From Streptomyces sp. HD (GTDB lineage Bacteria > Actinomycetota > Actinomycetes > Streptomycetales > Streptomycetaceae), in the NCBI RefSeq assembly GCF_028369295.1, contig NZ_JAQMYP010000001.1:310001-374000 (forward strand): a stretch of DNA of 64,000 nt, read 5' to 3'. This document shows, in pieces, positions 1-9,196 of this stretch. The stretch's first letter is position 1, and each line of letters begins with the position of its first letter. Position numbers and translations under genes: made by a program. A model generated the notes under the pieces. The model was not told where the DNA came from. It searched no databases and was given only the letters and a program-made list of their open reading frames with translations.

Positions 1-784
1 ACCTGATGGTCGTGCCGACCGGCGTCCACACCCGCAGGGCGACGTCCGCGACCTCCTTGCCCATCGCCGTCTCCATCATCTGTGTGAAGTCGGCCGCGAG
101 ACCGGCCGGGTCGGCGACGATGTCGGCGCTGCCGAGCAGGGCCGAGGCGATGCCTGTGACTTCTTTCACTTCCCAGTCGGTGCCCACTCCACGCGCGTCA
201 CAGGTGAAACGTCCGGCACAGGAGTCGAGCGCGGCCCTGAGATCCTCCGGCGACTCGTGCTCGTTGCGGCCGTCGGTGAGCAGGATGCCGTGCCGGATGG
301 CGACGTCCTCCGAGGACAGCAGCCGGTCGGCGAGCCGCAGCCAGGTGCCGATGGCCGTACCGCCGCCCGCGCTCAGCCTGCGCAGGGCCTGTTTGGCCTG
401 GTCGCGGGTGCCGGCGTCCGCCACGGCGAGGCGCCCGCCGCCCGGGTACACCTCCTTGGCCACATGTGTGCCGCCGATCACCGCGAAGTGGACGCCGTCG
501 CGCAGCGTGTCGATCGCGGCGGCCGTGGCGTCGCGGGCGTTGCGCATCTTGGTCGGCGGGTAGTCCATCGACCCCGAGCAGTCGACCATGATCGCCACTG
601 CGGCGGACGGGCCCTGCCCCGGCGCGTAGAGGTGGGGCGCCGCGACCGCGCTTCCGATGGTGCCGCCGCCGGTCGAGGTCACCGTGACGATCGCGTTGAC
701 CTCGCGACCGCCCTCCGGCAGGTACTCGTTCTGGTACACGTCCACCGAGAACTGCGGCACATTCGACTTCGAGAAATTGGCCAT
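1..784 (-). CDS. vWA-domain protein, C-terminus beyond the window
   Basis: The reverse strand opens with ATG at 784 (MANFSKSNVPQF) and stays open to the window edge, so about 261 residues are visible and the C-terminus is missing. Residues around 70 hold a metal-ion-dependent adhesion site of the DxSxS type (VDCSGSM), followed by an alpha/beta fold typical of von Willebrand A domains, including a TDGR segment. vWA domains bind a divalent cation and mediate protein contacts. It lies downstream of a PP2C phosphatase and PknG-like kinase on the same strand, so I infer a structural or effector role in the same signalling cassette. No signal peptide is seen, so the protein is probably cytoplasmic. 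Confidence 0.85.
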   Translation of the reverse strand, partial: MANFSKSNVPQFSVDVYQNEYLPEGGREVNAIVTVTSTGGGTIGSAVAAPHLYAPGQGPSAAVAIMVDCSGSMDYPPTKMRNARDATAAAIDTLRDGVHFAVIGGTHVAKEVYPGGGRLAVADAGTRDQAKQALRRLSAGGGTAIGTWLRLADRLLSSEDVAIRHGILLTDGRNEHESPEDLRAALDSCAGRFTCDARGVGTDWEVKEVTGIASALLGSADIVADPAGLAADFTQMMETAMGKEVADVALRVWTPVGTTIR

Positions 785-834
785 ACGTTCTCAAATCCCC
801 CTAATGAACCCCGTAACGGGGTCATGGCTGTCGA

Positions 835-856
835 CGGACCGGTCCCCTCCGGTCCG
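835..856 (-). other. intercistronic hairpin between PP2C and vWA genes
   Basis: An 8-bp perfect stem (CGGACCGG / CCGGTCCG) with a 6-nt loop lies in the 98-nt gap between the phosphatase stop and the vWA start. There is no T-run after it, so it may be a weak or Rho-assisted terminator, or an mRNA-processing hairpin that lowers vWA expression. Confidence 0.4.
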
Positions 857-882
857 ATGAGGCGCCGCCCCCGCGGCAGGCC

Positions 883-2280
883 TCAGGCCGATCCTGCCCC
901 CATCGGCGGCGCCGGGAACGGCAGGACGGCCACTGTTACGTTGTCGTGGCCCCCGCCGTCGAGCGCGTGGCCGACCAGTACCTGGGCGCAGTGCAGGGGG
1001 CGCGCGGCGGCGTCGAGGGGTACGACGTCGGCCATGTCCTCGGCGGCCTCCGCGTAGTTCCACAGCCCGTCCGTGCACACCACCACTACACCCGGCCGGT
1101 CCGGCTTGAAGGAAGCGGTGTGCGGCTCCAGTTCGTAGGCGTCCGCGCCGAGCCAGCCCGTGATGGCGTGGGCGCGCTCGTCGGCGTACGCCTCGGCCTC
1201 GCTCATCAGACCCGCGGCGACCATCTGCGCGGCCCAGGAGTCGTCCTCGGTGAGCCGGGCCGGGGGAGTGCTGCGGTCGACCGGGACCCAGTAGGCGCGG
1301 CTGTCGCCGACCCAGCCGACGATCAGCAGCTCGGGCGTCACCACGGAGCCGACGATCGTGCAGGCGGGGGCGTTCTGGTGCGGACCCTGCTCGCGGGCCG
1401 TGGCCGGTTCGTTGGCGAGCGCGTTGACCGCGTTCGAGGCGGCGACGATCGCGTCGTGCAGCGCCTGCTGGGGGTGCGTGCCGCGCGGCAGGGCGGTCAG
1501 CAGCGACTCGCTCGCGGCCCGGGACGCGGCCATCGAGGCGTCGTCGGGGCGGGTCGCCGAGGACACGCCGTCGCAGACGACCGCCAGGACCGCGGGACGG
1601 CCGTCGGGCAGCGCGGTGCAGCCGACGGCGAACGCGTCCTCGTTGCGGTGGTGGCGCAGTCCGCGGTCGCTGACCGCGGCGACCGGGCCGGTGTCCTGCT
1701 CCATGTGGTCGCGCTCGCGCGGCTGGGCGTGCCCGCAGTTCTCGCAGTACCCGTCGAGGTCGACCCGGCCCGCACGGCAGGCCACGCACACCTTGGTGCC
1801 CTCGCGTGGGGGCGGTACCTCGGCGATGCGCGGGTCGGGCGCCTGCAGCGGGTACTCCTCGGGCTCGGGGGGCTCCGGGGGACGGTCGAACCGGACGCCG
1901 GAGGCCGGGGAGACGGGGGACCCGGTCGGGGCGGGGGGAGCGGCGGGGGCCGGGGGCACCGGTGCGGTGAGGGGTGGGGACTGCGGGGGCGGGGGCGTGC
2001 CCGGGGGCACGGAGTGACCGCCGGGGGGTGTGCCCTGGAGGTCCGTCGGCGGCTGCGCGGGCGCCGGGACGCCGGAGCCGTCCGGCGCGGGCGTGACGGA
2101 CCAGCCCGCGACCGGCGCGGGGGGCGGCATCGACGAGCCGTTCAGGGCGATGGTCGGGTGGTCGTCCGGCCGTACGGGCACGGCGGACAGGTCGTATCCG
2201 CACGCACCGCAGAAACGGTCACTCGAATCGAGCGGCCATTCGCAGCTCGGGCAGGCGGACAACTGGGGCATCTGCGACAT
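883..2280 (-). CDS. PP2C-family Ser/Thr protein phosphatase with zinc-ribbon N-terminus
   Basis: The product is 465 aa and starts at ATG 2280; an in-frame TTG one codon upstream abuts the kinase stop and is less likely. The N-terminus has a CPSC...CGAC zinc ribbon, then a Pro-rich linker (about 55-150), then a second CVAC...CENC ribbon (about 165-185). The rest is a PPM phosphatase: RHHRNED, VVCDGVSSA, GDSRAYW, CTDGLWNY and GGHDNVTV carry the metal-binding Asp residues. It should dephosphorylate Ser/Thr-phosphoproteins with Mn or Mg. Only 3 nt separate it from the PknG-like kinase, so the pair is co-translated and it probably opposes that kinase. Confidence 0.93.
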   Translation of the reverse strand: MSQMPQLSACPSCEWPLDSSDRFCGACGYDLSAVPVRPDDHPTIALNGSSMPPPAPVAGWSVTPAPDGSGVPAPAQPPTDLQGTPPGGHSVPPGTPPPPQSPPLTAPVPPAPAAPPAPTGSPVSPASGVRFDRPPEPPEPEEYPLQAPDPRIAEVPPPREGTKVCVACRAGRVDLDGYCENCGHAQPRERDHMEQDTGPVAAVSDRGLRHHRNEDAFAVGCTALPDGRPAVLAVVCDGVSSATRPDDASMAASRAASESLLTALPRGTHPQQALHDAIVAASNAVNALANEPATAREQGPHQNAPACTIVGSVVTPELLIVGWVGDSRAYWVPVDRSTPPARLTEDDSWAAQMVAAGLMSEAEAYADERAHAITGWLGADAYELEPHTASFKPDRPGVVVVCTDGLWNYAEAAEDMADVVPLDAAARPLHCAQVLVGHALDGGGHDNVTVAVLPFPAPPMGAGSA

Positions 2281-2283
2281 CAA

Positions 2284-4842
2284 CTACACCCACGTCCGGG
2301 GGCGGTAACGGTTTGCACGTTCCACCAGGTCGATCCTCTCCTCGCCGCCCCGCGCGAGCCGGGCCAGCATGCGGTACGAACGCTCCAGACCGAAACGCAG
2401 TCCCCGCTCGTCCAGGCCGCTGCCGAGCAGCGTCCGTCCTCCGGAGGCGGGTAGGGCGGAACCCTGGCCCCCGGAGAGTATCCAGTCCAGCGCGCAACCG
2501 AGGACTTCCGCCGACAACTGCTCCCGGCGCGCCGGGTCCAGACCATATGCGTCCAGCGCCTCCACCTGCCCCGCGGCCGCGGTCAGATCGTCCAGGAACG
2601 GTACGTCGGAGGCGACCGCCGTGCGTTGACGCAGCCGGGCGCGGACGGCCGCCACGCGTGCGGCCGTGTAGTGGATGGAGCTCTCCGGAACCGACTCAAG
2701 AGTCCCCACGGCGCCACGGCGGTCACCGGTCGCCAGCTGGACCCGGGCGAGACCGAAGGCGGCGCTCACATAGCTCGGGTCGGTCGACCACACCAGACGG
2801 TAGTACTCGGCGGCGTTGTCCAGCTGGCCCAGCACCTCCGCGCACATGCCGAGGGCCAGCTTGGGGGCGGGCTCGCCCGGGAAGGCGTCGTAGATCGCGT
2901 CGAAGGCGAGCGCGGCGCCCTCGTGGTCGCCGGTGACCAGCGCGGCCACCCCGCGGTACCAGACGACCCGCCAGTCGTCGGGCCGCTCGTCCTCCAGCTT
3001 CAGCAGCGCCTCGTGCGCGGTGCTCGTGTCGCCGTTCTCCAGCCAGGCCCGCACCTGCCGCAGCCGTGTCTCGGTCGACGGCGCGGGCGCGGCGGCGAGG
3101 GCGCCGAGCAGCTCGGCCGCCGCGGTGGTCATCAGACCCGCGAGGAACCCGGCGTTGGGGTCGGACGGGTCGACGTGGGGGACCGGGAGCGCCAGGGCCG
3201 CGGCGGAGGTGCTGACGGCCCTGACGATGCCGGGCGAGCCGGCCGGGAGCGCCTCGGCGGCTGCGCCACCGGGAGCGGCGAAGGGGTCGGCGGCGGTGGC
3301 GGGTGACGGCGCGGAGACCGCCTTCCTGCCGGTTCGCACCACCCGTGCCCCCAACCGCGAGACCTCGCCGTTCAGCTTCGGGAACAACTCCGTGTCCGTG
3401 ACCCGCACCTCGGGCCCGAACAGCGTCGACAGCGACGGCCGTGCCCGCCCCGACTGCAGGGACACGACCTCGCGCAGCACGCCCGTCAGCTGCTCCGTCA
3501 TCTCCTGCGCGGAGGCGAAGCGGCGGGCCGGGTCGGGGTCGGTGGCGCGGACCAGGAGGCGGTAGAAGGACTCGTACTGGCGGAAGACCTCGATGTGGTC
3601 GGGGTCGGGCAGCGAGTCCACGTAGACGTTGGTGTAGCCCTGGAAGTCGAAGGTCAGGACGGCGAGGGTGCGCGCGACCGTGTACAGGTCGGACGCCACC
3701 GACGGGCCGACCTCCGCGACCTCCGGCGCCTGGTAGCCCACCGTGCCGTAGATGGCCGACTCGTCGTCGTCCATCCTGCGCACCGCGCCCATGTCGATCA
3801 GCTTGAGCTGGTCCTCGGTCTGGATGGCGTTGTCGACCTTGAAGTCGCAGTAGAGGAGGTTCCGGCTGTGCAGATGCGCGAGGGCCTCCAGCGCCTCGAT
3901 GCCGTACGCGCACGCCTGCTCGACCGGGAGCGGGTCGCGCTTGCCCTCGGGGGAGCGGCGGCCGTTGGCGATCTCCTTCAGCGACTTGCCGCCCACGTAC
4001 TCCATGACGATGTAGCCGTCGAGCGAGCCGGTGCGCTTGTCGAGATGCTCGACGAAGTTGTAGATCCGCACGATGTTGGCGTGCTCGATCTCCGCGAGGA
4101 AGCGCCGCTCGGAGATCGCCGCCGCCATCGCGTCCTGGTCGCCGGTGTCCAGCAGGCCCTTGAGCACCACCCACCGGTCGGAGACCGCGCGGTCCACGGC
4201 GAGGTAGATCCAGCCGAGCCCGCCGTGCGCGAGACAGCCCGCCACCTCGTACTGGCCGTGCACGATGTCCCCGGACTTCAGCTTCGGGATGAACGAGTAC
4301 GGGTGCCCGCACTTCGTGCAGAAGCCCTCCGTACGGCCCGGACGCTCCCCGCGGGCCCGGCCGACGGGCGCGCCGCAGTCCGAGCGGGAGCAGAACCGCT
4401 TGCGCTCGGGCACCTCCGGGTTCTCCAGCACCATCGCGCGCGGGTCGGGCCGCGGCACGTCCGGCACCTGGACCAGGCCGGCGCCCAGCCGGCCGCGGCC
4501 GCTGGAGCCGGCCGTGGAGCCGGAGCTGCGCACCGACACCGAGCGGCCCGTGGAACGGCCCGACAGCGAGCGCGACAGCCGTCCCGACACCGAGCGCCGG
4601 GACTTCGACGACTGCGACGACGTCCGCGAACTGCCGCGGCTGGTCGAACGGGAGCTGTCGCTGCCCGAACCGCGCCCGCCCTTGCCGCCGCCGGTCACCC
4701 CGGTGGGCGGCGAACCGACCATGCCGGTCGCCGAGACGACCGGGGCGAGACCGCAGGTGTCGCAGTACAGCTCCCCGCCGCCCATGTCCTCGTACGTCCC
4801 ACCGCAGTCCGGCCGCTGACAGCTCTGCTGTGCCTGACTCAT
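2284..4842 (-). CDS. pknG: PknG-like Ser/Thr protein kinase (zinc ribbons, kinase, TPR)
   Basis: The product is 852 aa, starting at ATG 4842 behind a GGGGGAG ribosome site; longer readings of this frame run into non-coding sequence. In order: a CxxxxC/CxxC zinc ribbon (8-30), a Ser/Arg-rich disordered stretch (57-117), a second rubredoxin-like Cys cluster (151-178), a kinase domain (about 195-470) and a TPR-rich C-terminus from about 620. Kinase residues visible are the Gly loop 204-210, Lys228, Glu251, Asp333 in YCDFKVDN and DMG 350-352 replacing DFG, with no HRD Arg. This divergent pattern is typical of PknG. In mycobacteria PknG acts with GlnX and GlnH to sense amino-acid supply and control 2-oxoglutarate metabolism; both partners are upstream here. 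Confidence 0.94.
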   Translation of the reverse strand: MSQAQQSCQRPDCGGTYEDMGGGELYCDTCGLAPVVSATGMVGSPPTGVTGGGKGGRGSGSDSSRSTSRGSSRTSSQSSKSRRSVSGRLSRSLSGRSTGRSVSVRSSGSTAGSSGRGRLGAGLVQVPDVPRPDPRAMVLENPEVPERKRFCSRSDCGAPVGRARGERPGRTEGFCTKCGHPYSFIPKLKSGDIVHGQYEVAGCLAHGGLGWIYLAVDRAVSDRWVVLKGLLDTGDQDAMAAAISERRFLAEIEHANIVRIYNFVEHLDKRTGSLDGYIVMEYVGGKSLKEIANGRRSPEGKRDPLPVEQACAYGIEALEALAHLHSRNLLYCDFKVDNAIQTEDQLKLIDMGAVRRMDDDESAIYGTVGYQAPEVAEVGPSVASDLYTVARTLAVLTFDFQGYTNVYVDSLPDPDHIEVFRQYESFYRLLVRATDPDPARRFASAQEMTEQLTGVLREVVSLQSGRARPSLSTLFGPEVRVTDTELFPKLNGEVSRLGARVVRTGRKAVSAPSPATAADPFAAPGGAAAEALPAGSPGIVRAVSTSAAALALPVPHVDPSDPNAGFLAGLMTTAAAELLGALAAAPAPSTETRLRQVRAWLENGDTSTAHEALLKLEDERPDDWRVVWYRGVAALVTGDHEGAALAFDAIYDAFPGEPAPKLALGMCAEVLGQLDNAAEYYRLVWSTDPSYVSAAFGLARVQLATGDRRGAVGTLESVPESSIHYTAARVAAVRARLRQRTAVASDVPFLDDLTAAAGQVEALDAYGLDPARREQLSAEVLGCALDWILSGGQGSALPASGGRTLLGSGLDERGLRFGLERSYRMLARLARGGEERIDLVERANRYRPRTWV

Positions 4843-4869
4843 GACGACGACTCCCCCCTCAGAGCCTTT

Positions 4870-5062
4870 GAAGAAATCCCCGCCTGCCCGCCGGCGCCTG
4901 GCACGCACTCCCCCAGAGGGGGGACCCCCGGCCGCGTTGCCGGACCACCCACGTGGCTCCTCCCCCATGTGCGAACCGCGCTTCGCACGGCTCGGGCGGG
5001 AGGTGCCCCCACGACACCGCCGGGCCCGCCCTCCGGGCGGACGACGGGGGTTTCTCCACAGG
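4870..5062. repeat. GC-rich palindromic intergenic sequence
   Basis: The gap between the coiled-coil gene and the kinase gene holds several inverted repeats. They include a CTCCCCC/GGGGGGA hairpin near 4906-4922, a 7-bp hairpin GTGCGAA...TTCGCAC at 4969-4988, and a GGGCCCGCC...GGGCGG arm near 5025-5041. The C-run/G-run style resembles palindromic repeats commonly seen between Streptomyces genes; that resemblance is by eye only. It may fold in the operon mRNA just upstream of the kinase start. Confidence 0.4.
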
Positions 5063-5071
5063 CTTTCACCC

Positions 5072-6397
5072 TCATGCTCCCCCGCGATCCTCCGGCCCGC
5101 GCGGCCCCGGTACGCGTGGGCCGCCGAGTAGTTCGGCGGCCGCGTGCTGGTAGCGCAGGACGGCCTGTTCGGCGACGCGCAGGTCGCAGGGGGCGCTCCA
5201 CAGCATCCGGCGGGCCGCGTCGTAGCGCTCGATGAGGAACGGGTCCTCCGCGAAGCCGTGCCGGGCGACCTTCGCCTTGTACGCGTCGAGGCGCCCGCGC
5301 AACTCGGCACGGACCGCCAGCGGCGCGGTGACCGCGGTCAACGACTCACGCGCGCGCAGCAGTTCGTCCTCCGCCTTCTGCTCCAGGGACTCAAGGAGCG
5401 GGGACAGGCGGTGCCACTGGGCGTGTCTGCGGTACTCGGCGGCCGTCGCCAGCTGCTCCTGCAGCACGGTCGGCGGGCCGCTGACGACCGGCACCTCCGT
5501 GGCCGCGATCTTCGCCAGCACCTCACCGCGCGCGGTACGCGCCTCGGCGAGCGTACGGTCCGCGCGGGACAGCACGTCACGCAGCTTGACCAGGCGCTGC
5601 TCGGCATCCTGACGGACCGTCAACACCGCGTCGATCTCACGGCGTACGTCCTCCAGGGCGCGCGCCTCACGGTCGTAGACCGTGGTGTCCGGCCTGCCGC
5701 CGCCGGGCGCCGAACTCCCCTGCGTGGGAAGCCAGTATGCGAGCGGGTCGGACACCACCTCGGCGCGCAGGGTGGTGAGCGTGCGCGTGATGCGTTCCAG
5801 GTCGTCGCCCGCCGGGTGCTCGCCCGGCCGTACGCCGACGGAGTGCGCGAGGCGGCGGGTGCGCTGGAGTTCCGCGGCGAGTAAATCGATACGGGCGGGC
5901 AGCGCCGACCAGACCGCGTCGGCGGCGACCACCATGTCCAGCGACGTCGCGTACAGCTCGTTCATCCGGTCCACCAGGGTGGCCAGCGAGAACTGTTCGC
6001 TGAGCTTGCTCGAACTGCCCTGCAGCGTCGGGGCGTTGGCGGTGGCGGTCGCCGATCCGGCCACCGTCACGGATTCGCCGCGCAGCAGTTCCGTCAGCTC
6101 GACCAGGTCGTCGCGGCTGGACCAGCGGCGCCGGGCACGGATGTCACGGGCGGAGCGCAACGCGTCCGTGTACGCGTCGAAGTACGCCCACAGCAGCGTG
6201 ATCGACGCCTCCGCGGCCGCCCAGCGCTCCTTGGTGACGCCCGTGAGCTCGGCACCCTCCAGCAGTCTGCGGCCCGCGTGGTCCTGCAGGGCGAGGAGCG
6301 ACGTCTCGATCGCCTCGTGCTCCGCGCCGAGCCGCGCCAGCGCACGGTCCACCTCGTCCCGGTCCATCACCGGCCCGGCGGGGTCCGTGACGCCCAT
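5072..6397 (-). CDS. coiled-coil protein of the GlnX-GlnH-PknG cassette, unknown function
   Basis: The product is 441 aa, starting at ATG 6397 behind GAGAGGTGA. The sequence is rich in Ala, Leu, Arg and Glu with long heptad-like stretches, especially about 215-330 (EDVRREIDAV, LRDVLSRADR), so mostly helical and coiled-coil. There is no signal peptide, membrane segment or recognisable catalytic motif. It sits between the GlnH-like binding protein (47 nt upstream) and the PknG-like kinase. From that position I infer a scaffold or adaptor linking the membrane sensor to the kinase. I do not recognise a named family. Confidence 0.85.
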   Translation of the reverse strand: MGVTDPAGPVMDRDEVDRALARLGAEHEAIETSLLALQDHAGRRLLEGAELTGVTKERWAAAEASITLLWAYFDAYTDALRSARDIRARRRWSSRDDLVELTELLRGESVTVAGSATATANAPTLQGSSSKLSEQFSLATLVDRMNELYATSLDMVVAADAVWSALPARIDLLAAELQRTRRLAHSVGVRPGEHPAGDDLERITRTLTTLRAEVVSDPLAYWLPTQGSSAPGGGRPDTTVYDREARALEDVRREIDAVLTVRQDAEQRLVKLRDVLSRADRTLAEARTARGEVLAKIAATEVPVVSGPPTVLQEQLATAAEYRRHAQWHRLSPLLESLEQKAEDELLRARESLTAVTAPLAVRAELRGRLDAYKAKVARHGFAEDPFLIERYDAARRMLWSAPCDLRVAEQAVLRYQHAAAELLGGPRVPGPRGPEDRGGA

Positions 6398-6444
6398 CGA
6401 TCACCTCTCGCTGCGTTGTGGTCCTGGTCTGTCTCAGTGGTCGG

Positions 6445-7542
6445 TTACTTGTAGTCGGCCTCGGGAGCGGTCGCCGATGCCGATTTCTTGTCGCCCTGGT
6501 CCATGGTCGGGTGGAGCCACTTCTCGTACGAAGCCTCCCAGCCACCATCCTTGATGTAGTTCTCCAGCGTCCGGTTGACCTGGCGTACCAGATCGTCCGA
6601 ACCCAGCTTCATCGCCACGCCGTAGTACTCGTCGGTGAACAGGCTGCCCTTCAACTCCACCGTGGGATCCTGCGCGGCCTGGCTCGCGGCGAGCGCGCCG
6701 TCCGTCACGACCGCGTCGACCTCTCCGAGCTGCAACTTCACCAGGCAGTCGAGCTGGTTGGGGACGGTGGTCCTGATGTCGGTGGAGGCGGGAAGGTCGC
6801 GATTCTTCCTGCCCGCTTCCAGGTTGTCGTACGCCGTGGAGCCCTGGGCCGAGCACACCTTCTTGTCGGCCAGTGTCTTGTTGAACCCGGTGATGGCGGA
6901 GGTCTTGGGGGCCAGGACCTGCTGGCCGGTGACGAAGTACGGGGCGGAGAAGGCGACTTGCCCGATGCGGTCGCAGTTGATCGTCATGGTGCGGACCACC
7001 ATGTCGACCTCGCCCTTCTGGATCGCCTCGATACGACGGCTGGTCGGGATCGCCTTGAACTGCACCGCGTCCCGGTCACCGAGGATGTCCTCGGCGATCC
7101 GGTGCACCAGGTCGATGTCGAACCCCTCCAGCTCACCGGCGGGGTTGTTCGGGTCGAGGTAGCCCCAGCGGTAGCTGTTGGTGTCGACGCCCACGATCAG
7201 ACGCCGGTCCTTGCGGCTCTTGATGGCGTCGACGGTCGGGGTGCCGCCGCTGCCGCCGGACGGCGACAGGCTCTGGTCCTGCGGGTTCTCGCAGTCCTCG
7301 GCCCGCACCTGGCTGCCGTGGGCGACGCCCTGGCCCCCGGTGGCCGCCTCCCCGAGTCCGCCGTGCTGCTGGGACAGCGGCAGCAGCAGCGCGAACCCCA
7401 GCGCCAGGGCGCAGACGACGGCCATCGCGCCGACGCCGCCCCAGCCGCGCAGTCCGGCCCGCAGACGCCGCCACGGGCCGCTCGTGCCCCGGAGGCGAAC
7501 CGAGTGGGCGCCTGCGTTCGTCGTCGTGCCGCGTGCGTTCAT
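6445..7542 (-). CDS. glnH: GlnH-like amino-acid-binding protein, membrane anchored
   Basis: The product is 365 aa from ATG 7542, which has a GAGGGGG site 7 nt upstream; a GTG at 7560 overlapping the glnX stop is the alternative. One N-terminal hydrophobic segment (about residues 25-50) anchors the protein and no clear lipobox is present. The rest is a periplasmic-binding-protein family 3 domain (DRRLIVGVDTN, EGFDIDLVHRI, EVDMVVRTMT, GEVDAVVTDG, YYGVAMK), the fold that binds Glu, Gln or Asp. No permease or ATPase lies nearby, which argues for sensing rather than uptake. It should present its ligand to GlnX, as in the mycobacterial GlnX-GlnH-PknG system. Confidence 0.92.
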   Translation of the reverse strand: MNARGTTTNAGAHSVRLRGTSGPWRRLRAGLRGWGGVGAMAVVCALALGFALLLPLSQQHGGLGEAATGGQGVAHGSQVRAEDCENPQDQSLSPSGGSGGTPTVDAIKSRKDRRLIVGVDTNSYRWGYLDPNNPAGELEGFDIDLVHRIAEDILGDRDAVQFKAIPTSRRIEAIQKGEVDMVVRTMTINCDRIGQVAFSAPYFVTGQQVLAPKTSAITGFNKTLADKKVCSAQGSTAYDNLEAGRKNRDLPASTDIRTTVPNQLDCLVKLQLGEVDAVVTDGALAASQAAQDPTVELKGSLFTDEYYGVAMKLGSDDLVRQVNRTLENYIKDGGWEASYEKWLHPTMDQGDKKSASATAPEADYK

Positions 7543-7556
7543 CGTCGTGCCCCCTC

Positions 7557-8939
7557 TCACCGGTATTCCGACAGCCTGCGGCCGATGCCGAGGACCGCGC
7601 CGGTCGCGCCCAGCACCGCGAGGACCGCGGCGCCGGTCGGGAGTCCGGTCAGCGAGTCACGGCCGCCGCTCGCGGCCTGCTTGAACTCGTTCTGCTCGTG
7701 CGTGAGCGCGGCCGCGAGTGCCTTGTCGACGTTGTCGAAGCACACGCTGGTCGGCTCCTTCGCGGCGCCGATGACGCGGTCGCGGGCGGCCTGGTAGTTG
7801 CCGGAGTTGTTGTCGTCGCGGGCGAGGCTGTGGCGGTCCTTCCAGACCTTCATGAAGCCGTTCGCGTCCTGTACGGGCTTCTTCCCCGCCGAGTCGTCGG
7901 CGAGGCCCGCGGCCCGGACCAGCGACTTGCCGAGCTGGTCGATCTGCTGGTCGTAGCCCCACTCGTAGGCGTCCACGGCCGAGCCGTCGCCGAGCGTCTT
8001 GGAGTCCGCGCCCCGGCGGACCAGGGTGAGGTTCTCGTCGCTGCGGGCCGTGAGGGAGGCGATGCGGGCCTCGTGCAGCACGTCCAGTGAGCGGACGCCG
8101 TGGTCGTACGAGTCGTTCAGGCCCGCGCGCGCGACGGTGTGGCTCACGGCGAGCCAGAGCAGGACGACCGTGGCGGCGGCCGTGGCGGTGACCAGGCCGT
8201 GGTTGAGGACCCTGTTGGTGCGCTGGTAGTTGCGGCGCTGGGCCCAGGTGAGGGCGGCCAGGGCGAGGAGGCCGAGCCCCGCGGCGGCCCAGGGGAACGA
8301 CTTCGCGTCCGCGTAGTCGGCGCGCAGGCGCTGGTTCTCCGTCTGGTACAGCTTCTCGGCGGCCGGCAGCATCTTCTGCTGCATCATCTCGTTCGCGGCG
8401 CGCAGGTAGGCGCCGCCCACGGGGTAGCCCTGGCGGTTGTTGGCCCTTGCCGTCTCCACCAGGCCTTTGTACTCCGGCAGCAGTCTGCTGAGTTCGGCGA
8501 TGGTGTCCGCCGAGGTGGAGCCCGGTTCGGAGTTGGCGGCCGCCTTGACGAGTTTGGCGGCTGCCGTACGGATGTCCCGCTCGTAGCCCTCGCGCATGGC
8601 GGGCTTCTCCTGCAGACCGGCGAGGTAGCCGCTGGCCGCGGCGGTGTTGGCGTCGGCGAGAGAGCGGTAGATGTCGGCCGCGTCGGAGCTGAGGGGCTGG
8701 CTGCGGTTGAGGACGTCGTCGGCCGCGGCGGCCCGGTCGGTCATCTGCCAGGCCGCGATGGCACCGAAGGCGACGACGAGGAGGGCGAGGAGGGCGCCGA
8801 TGATCCGCAGGCGGCCGGGCTCCGTGGTGGCGGCTGCGCGGAGCTGGTCGAAGCCCTCGGCGAAGGCGGTGCGGCGGGGCTGGGTTCCGGCCGGGGGCGC
8901 CGGTGGTGGTGGCGCGTGGCCCGTCGGTGTCTGTGTCAC
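7557..8939 (-). CDS. glnX: GlnX-like transmembrane signalling protein
   Basis: The product is 460 aa, starting at GTG 8939 with GGGGGAGG nearby. Hydrophobic segments lie at about 46-65, 215-235, 250-270 and 433-455. They give two extracellular helical domains (about 70-210 and 275-430) reminiscent of chemoreceptor or nitrate-sensing ligand modules. It starts the operon and ends 14 nt before the glnH ATG. Known GlnX proteins couple ligand-loaded GlnH to PknG in actinobacteria, and the gene order here supports the same role. No histidine-kinase or methyl-accepting domain is present, so the output must pass through a partner. Confidence 0.88.
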   Translation of the reverse strand: MTQTPTGHAPPPPAPPAGTQPRRTAFAEGFDQLRAAATTEPGRLRIIGALLALLVVAFGAIAAWQMTDRAAAADDVLNRSQPLSSDAADIYRSLADANTAAASGYLAGLQEKPAMREGYERDIRTAAAKLVKAAANSEPGSTSADTIAELSRLLPEYKGLVETARANNRQGYPVGGAYLRAANEMMQQKMLPAAEKLYQTENQRLRADYADAKSFPWAAAGLGLLALAALTWAQRRNYQRTNRVLNHGLVTATAAATVVLLWLAVSHTVARAGLNDSYDHGVRSLDVLHEARIASLTARSDENLTLVRRGADSKTLGDGSAVDAYEWGYDQQIDQLGKSLVRAAGLADDSAGKKPVQDANGFMKVWKDRHSLARDDNNSGNYQAARDRVIGAAKEPTSVCFDNVDKALAAALTHEQNEFKQAASGGRDSLTGLPTGAAVLAVLGATGAVLGIGRRLSEYR

Positions 8940-9145
8940 TGCTGACCTCCCCCGTGGTCATCCTTCGGCGCAAGTATCGCTGCCGGGACTGACATCCGCA
9001 CCGGCCTTCACTGGATCTTGATCGGATCGCAGCGCGGACCCTGAGCCTCCGACACCCCGAAACACGCCCCGCACGTCCCCCTGCCCATGAATACGCCGGG
9101 GGAATCGGTTCGGTTCCATGTTCGGGGGCCGGGAGTGCGATGCGT

Positions 9146-9163
9146 GCCCGAGGGGGCTCGGGC
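9146..9163 (-). terminator. hairpin downstream of csnK
   Basis: A 7-bp stem GCCCGAG/CTCGGGC with a GGGG loop lies about 34 nt past the csnK stop on the minus strand. It is the likely end of the csn operon transcript. There is no clear T-run, as is common in Streptomyces. Confidence 0.45.
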
Positions 9164-9196
9164 AGTCTCGGCCCGTCCGGCGTCCGGGGTCGTGGG

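Noticed and set aside
4843..5310. N-terminal extension of the kinase frame to 5310
   Set aside because: It overlaps the coiled-coil gene, has random composition, and a good ribosome site precedes ATG 4842.
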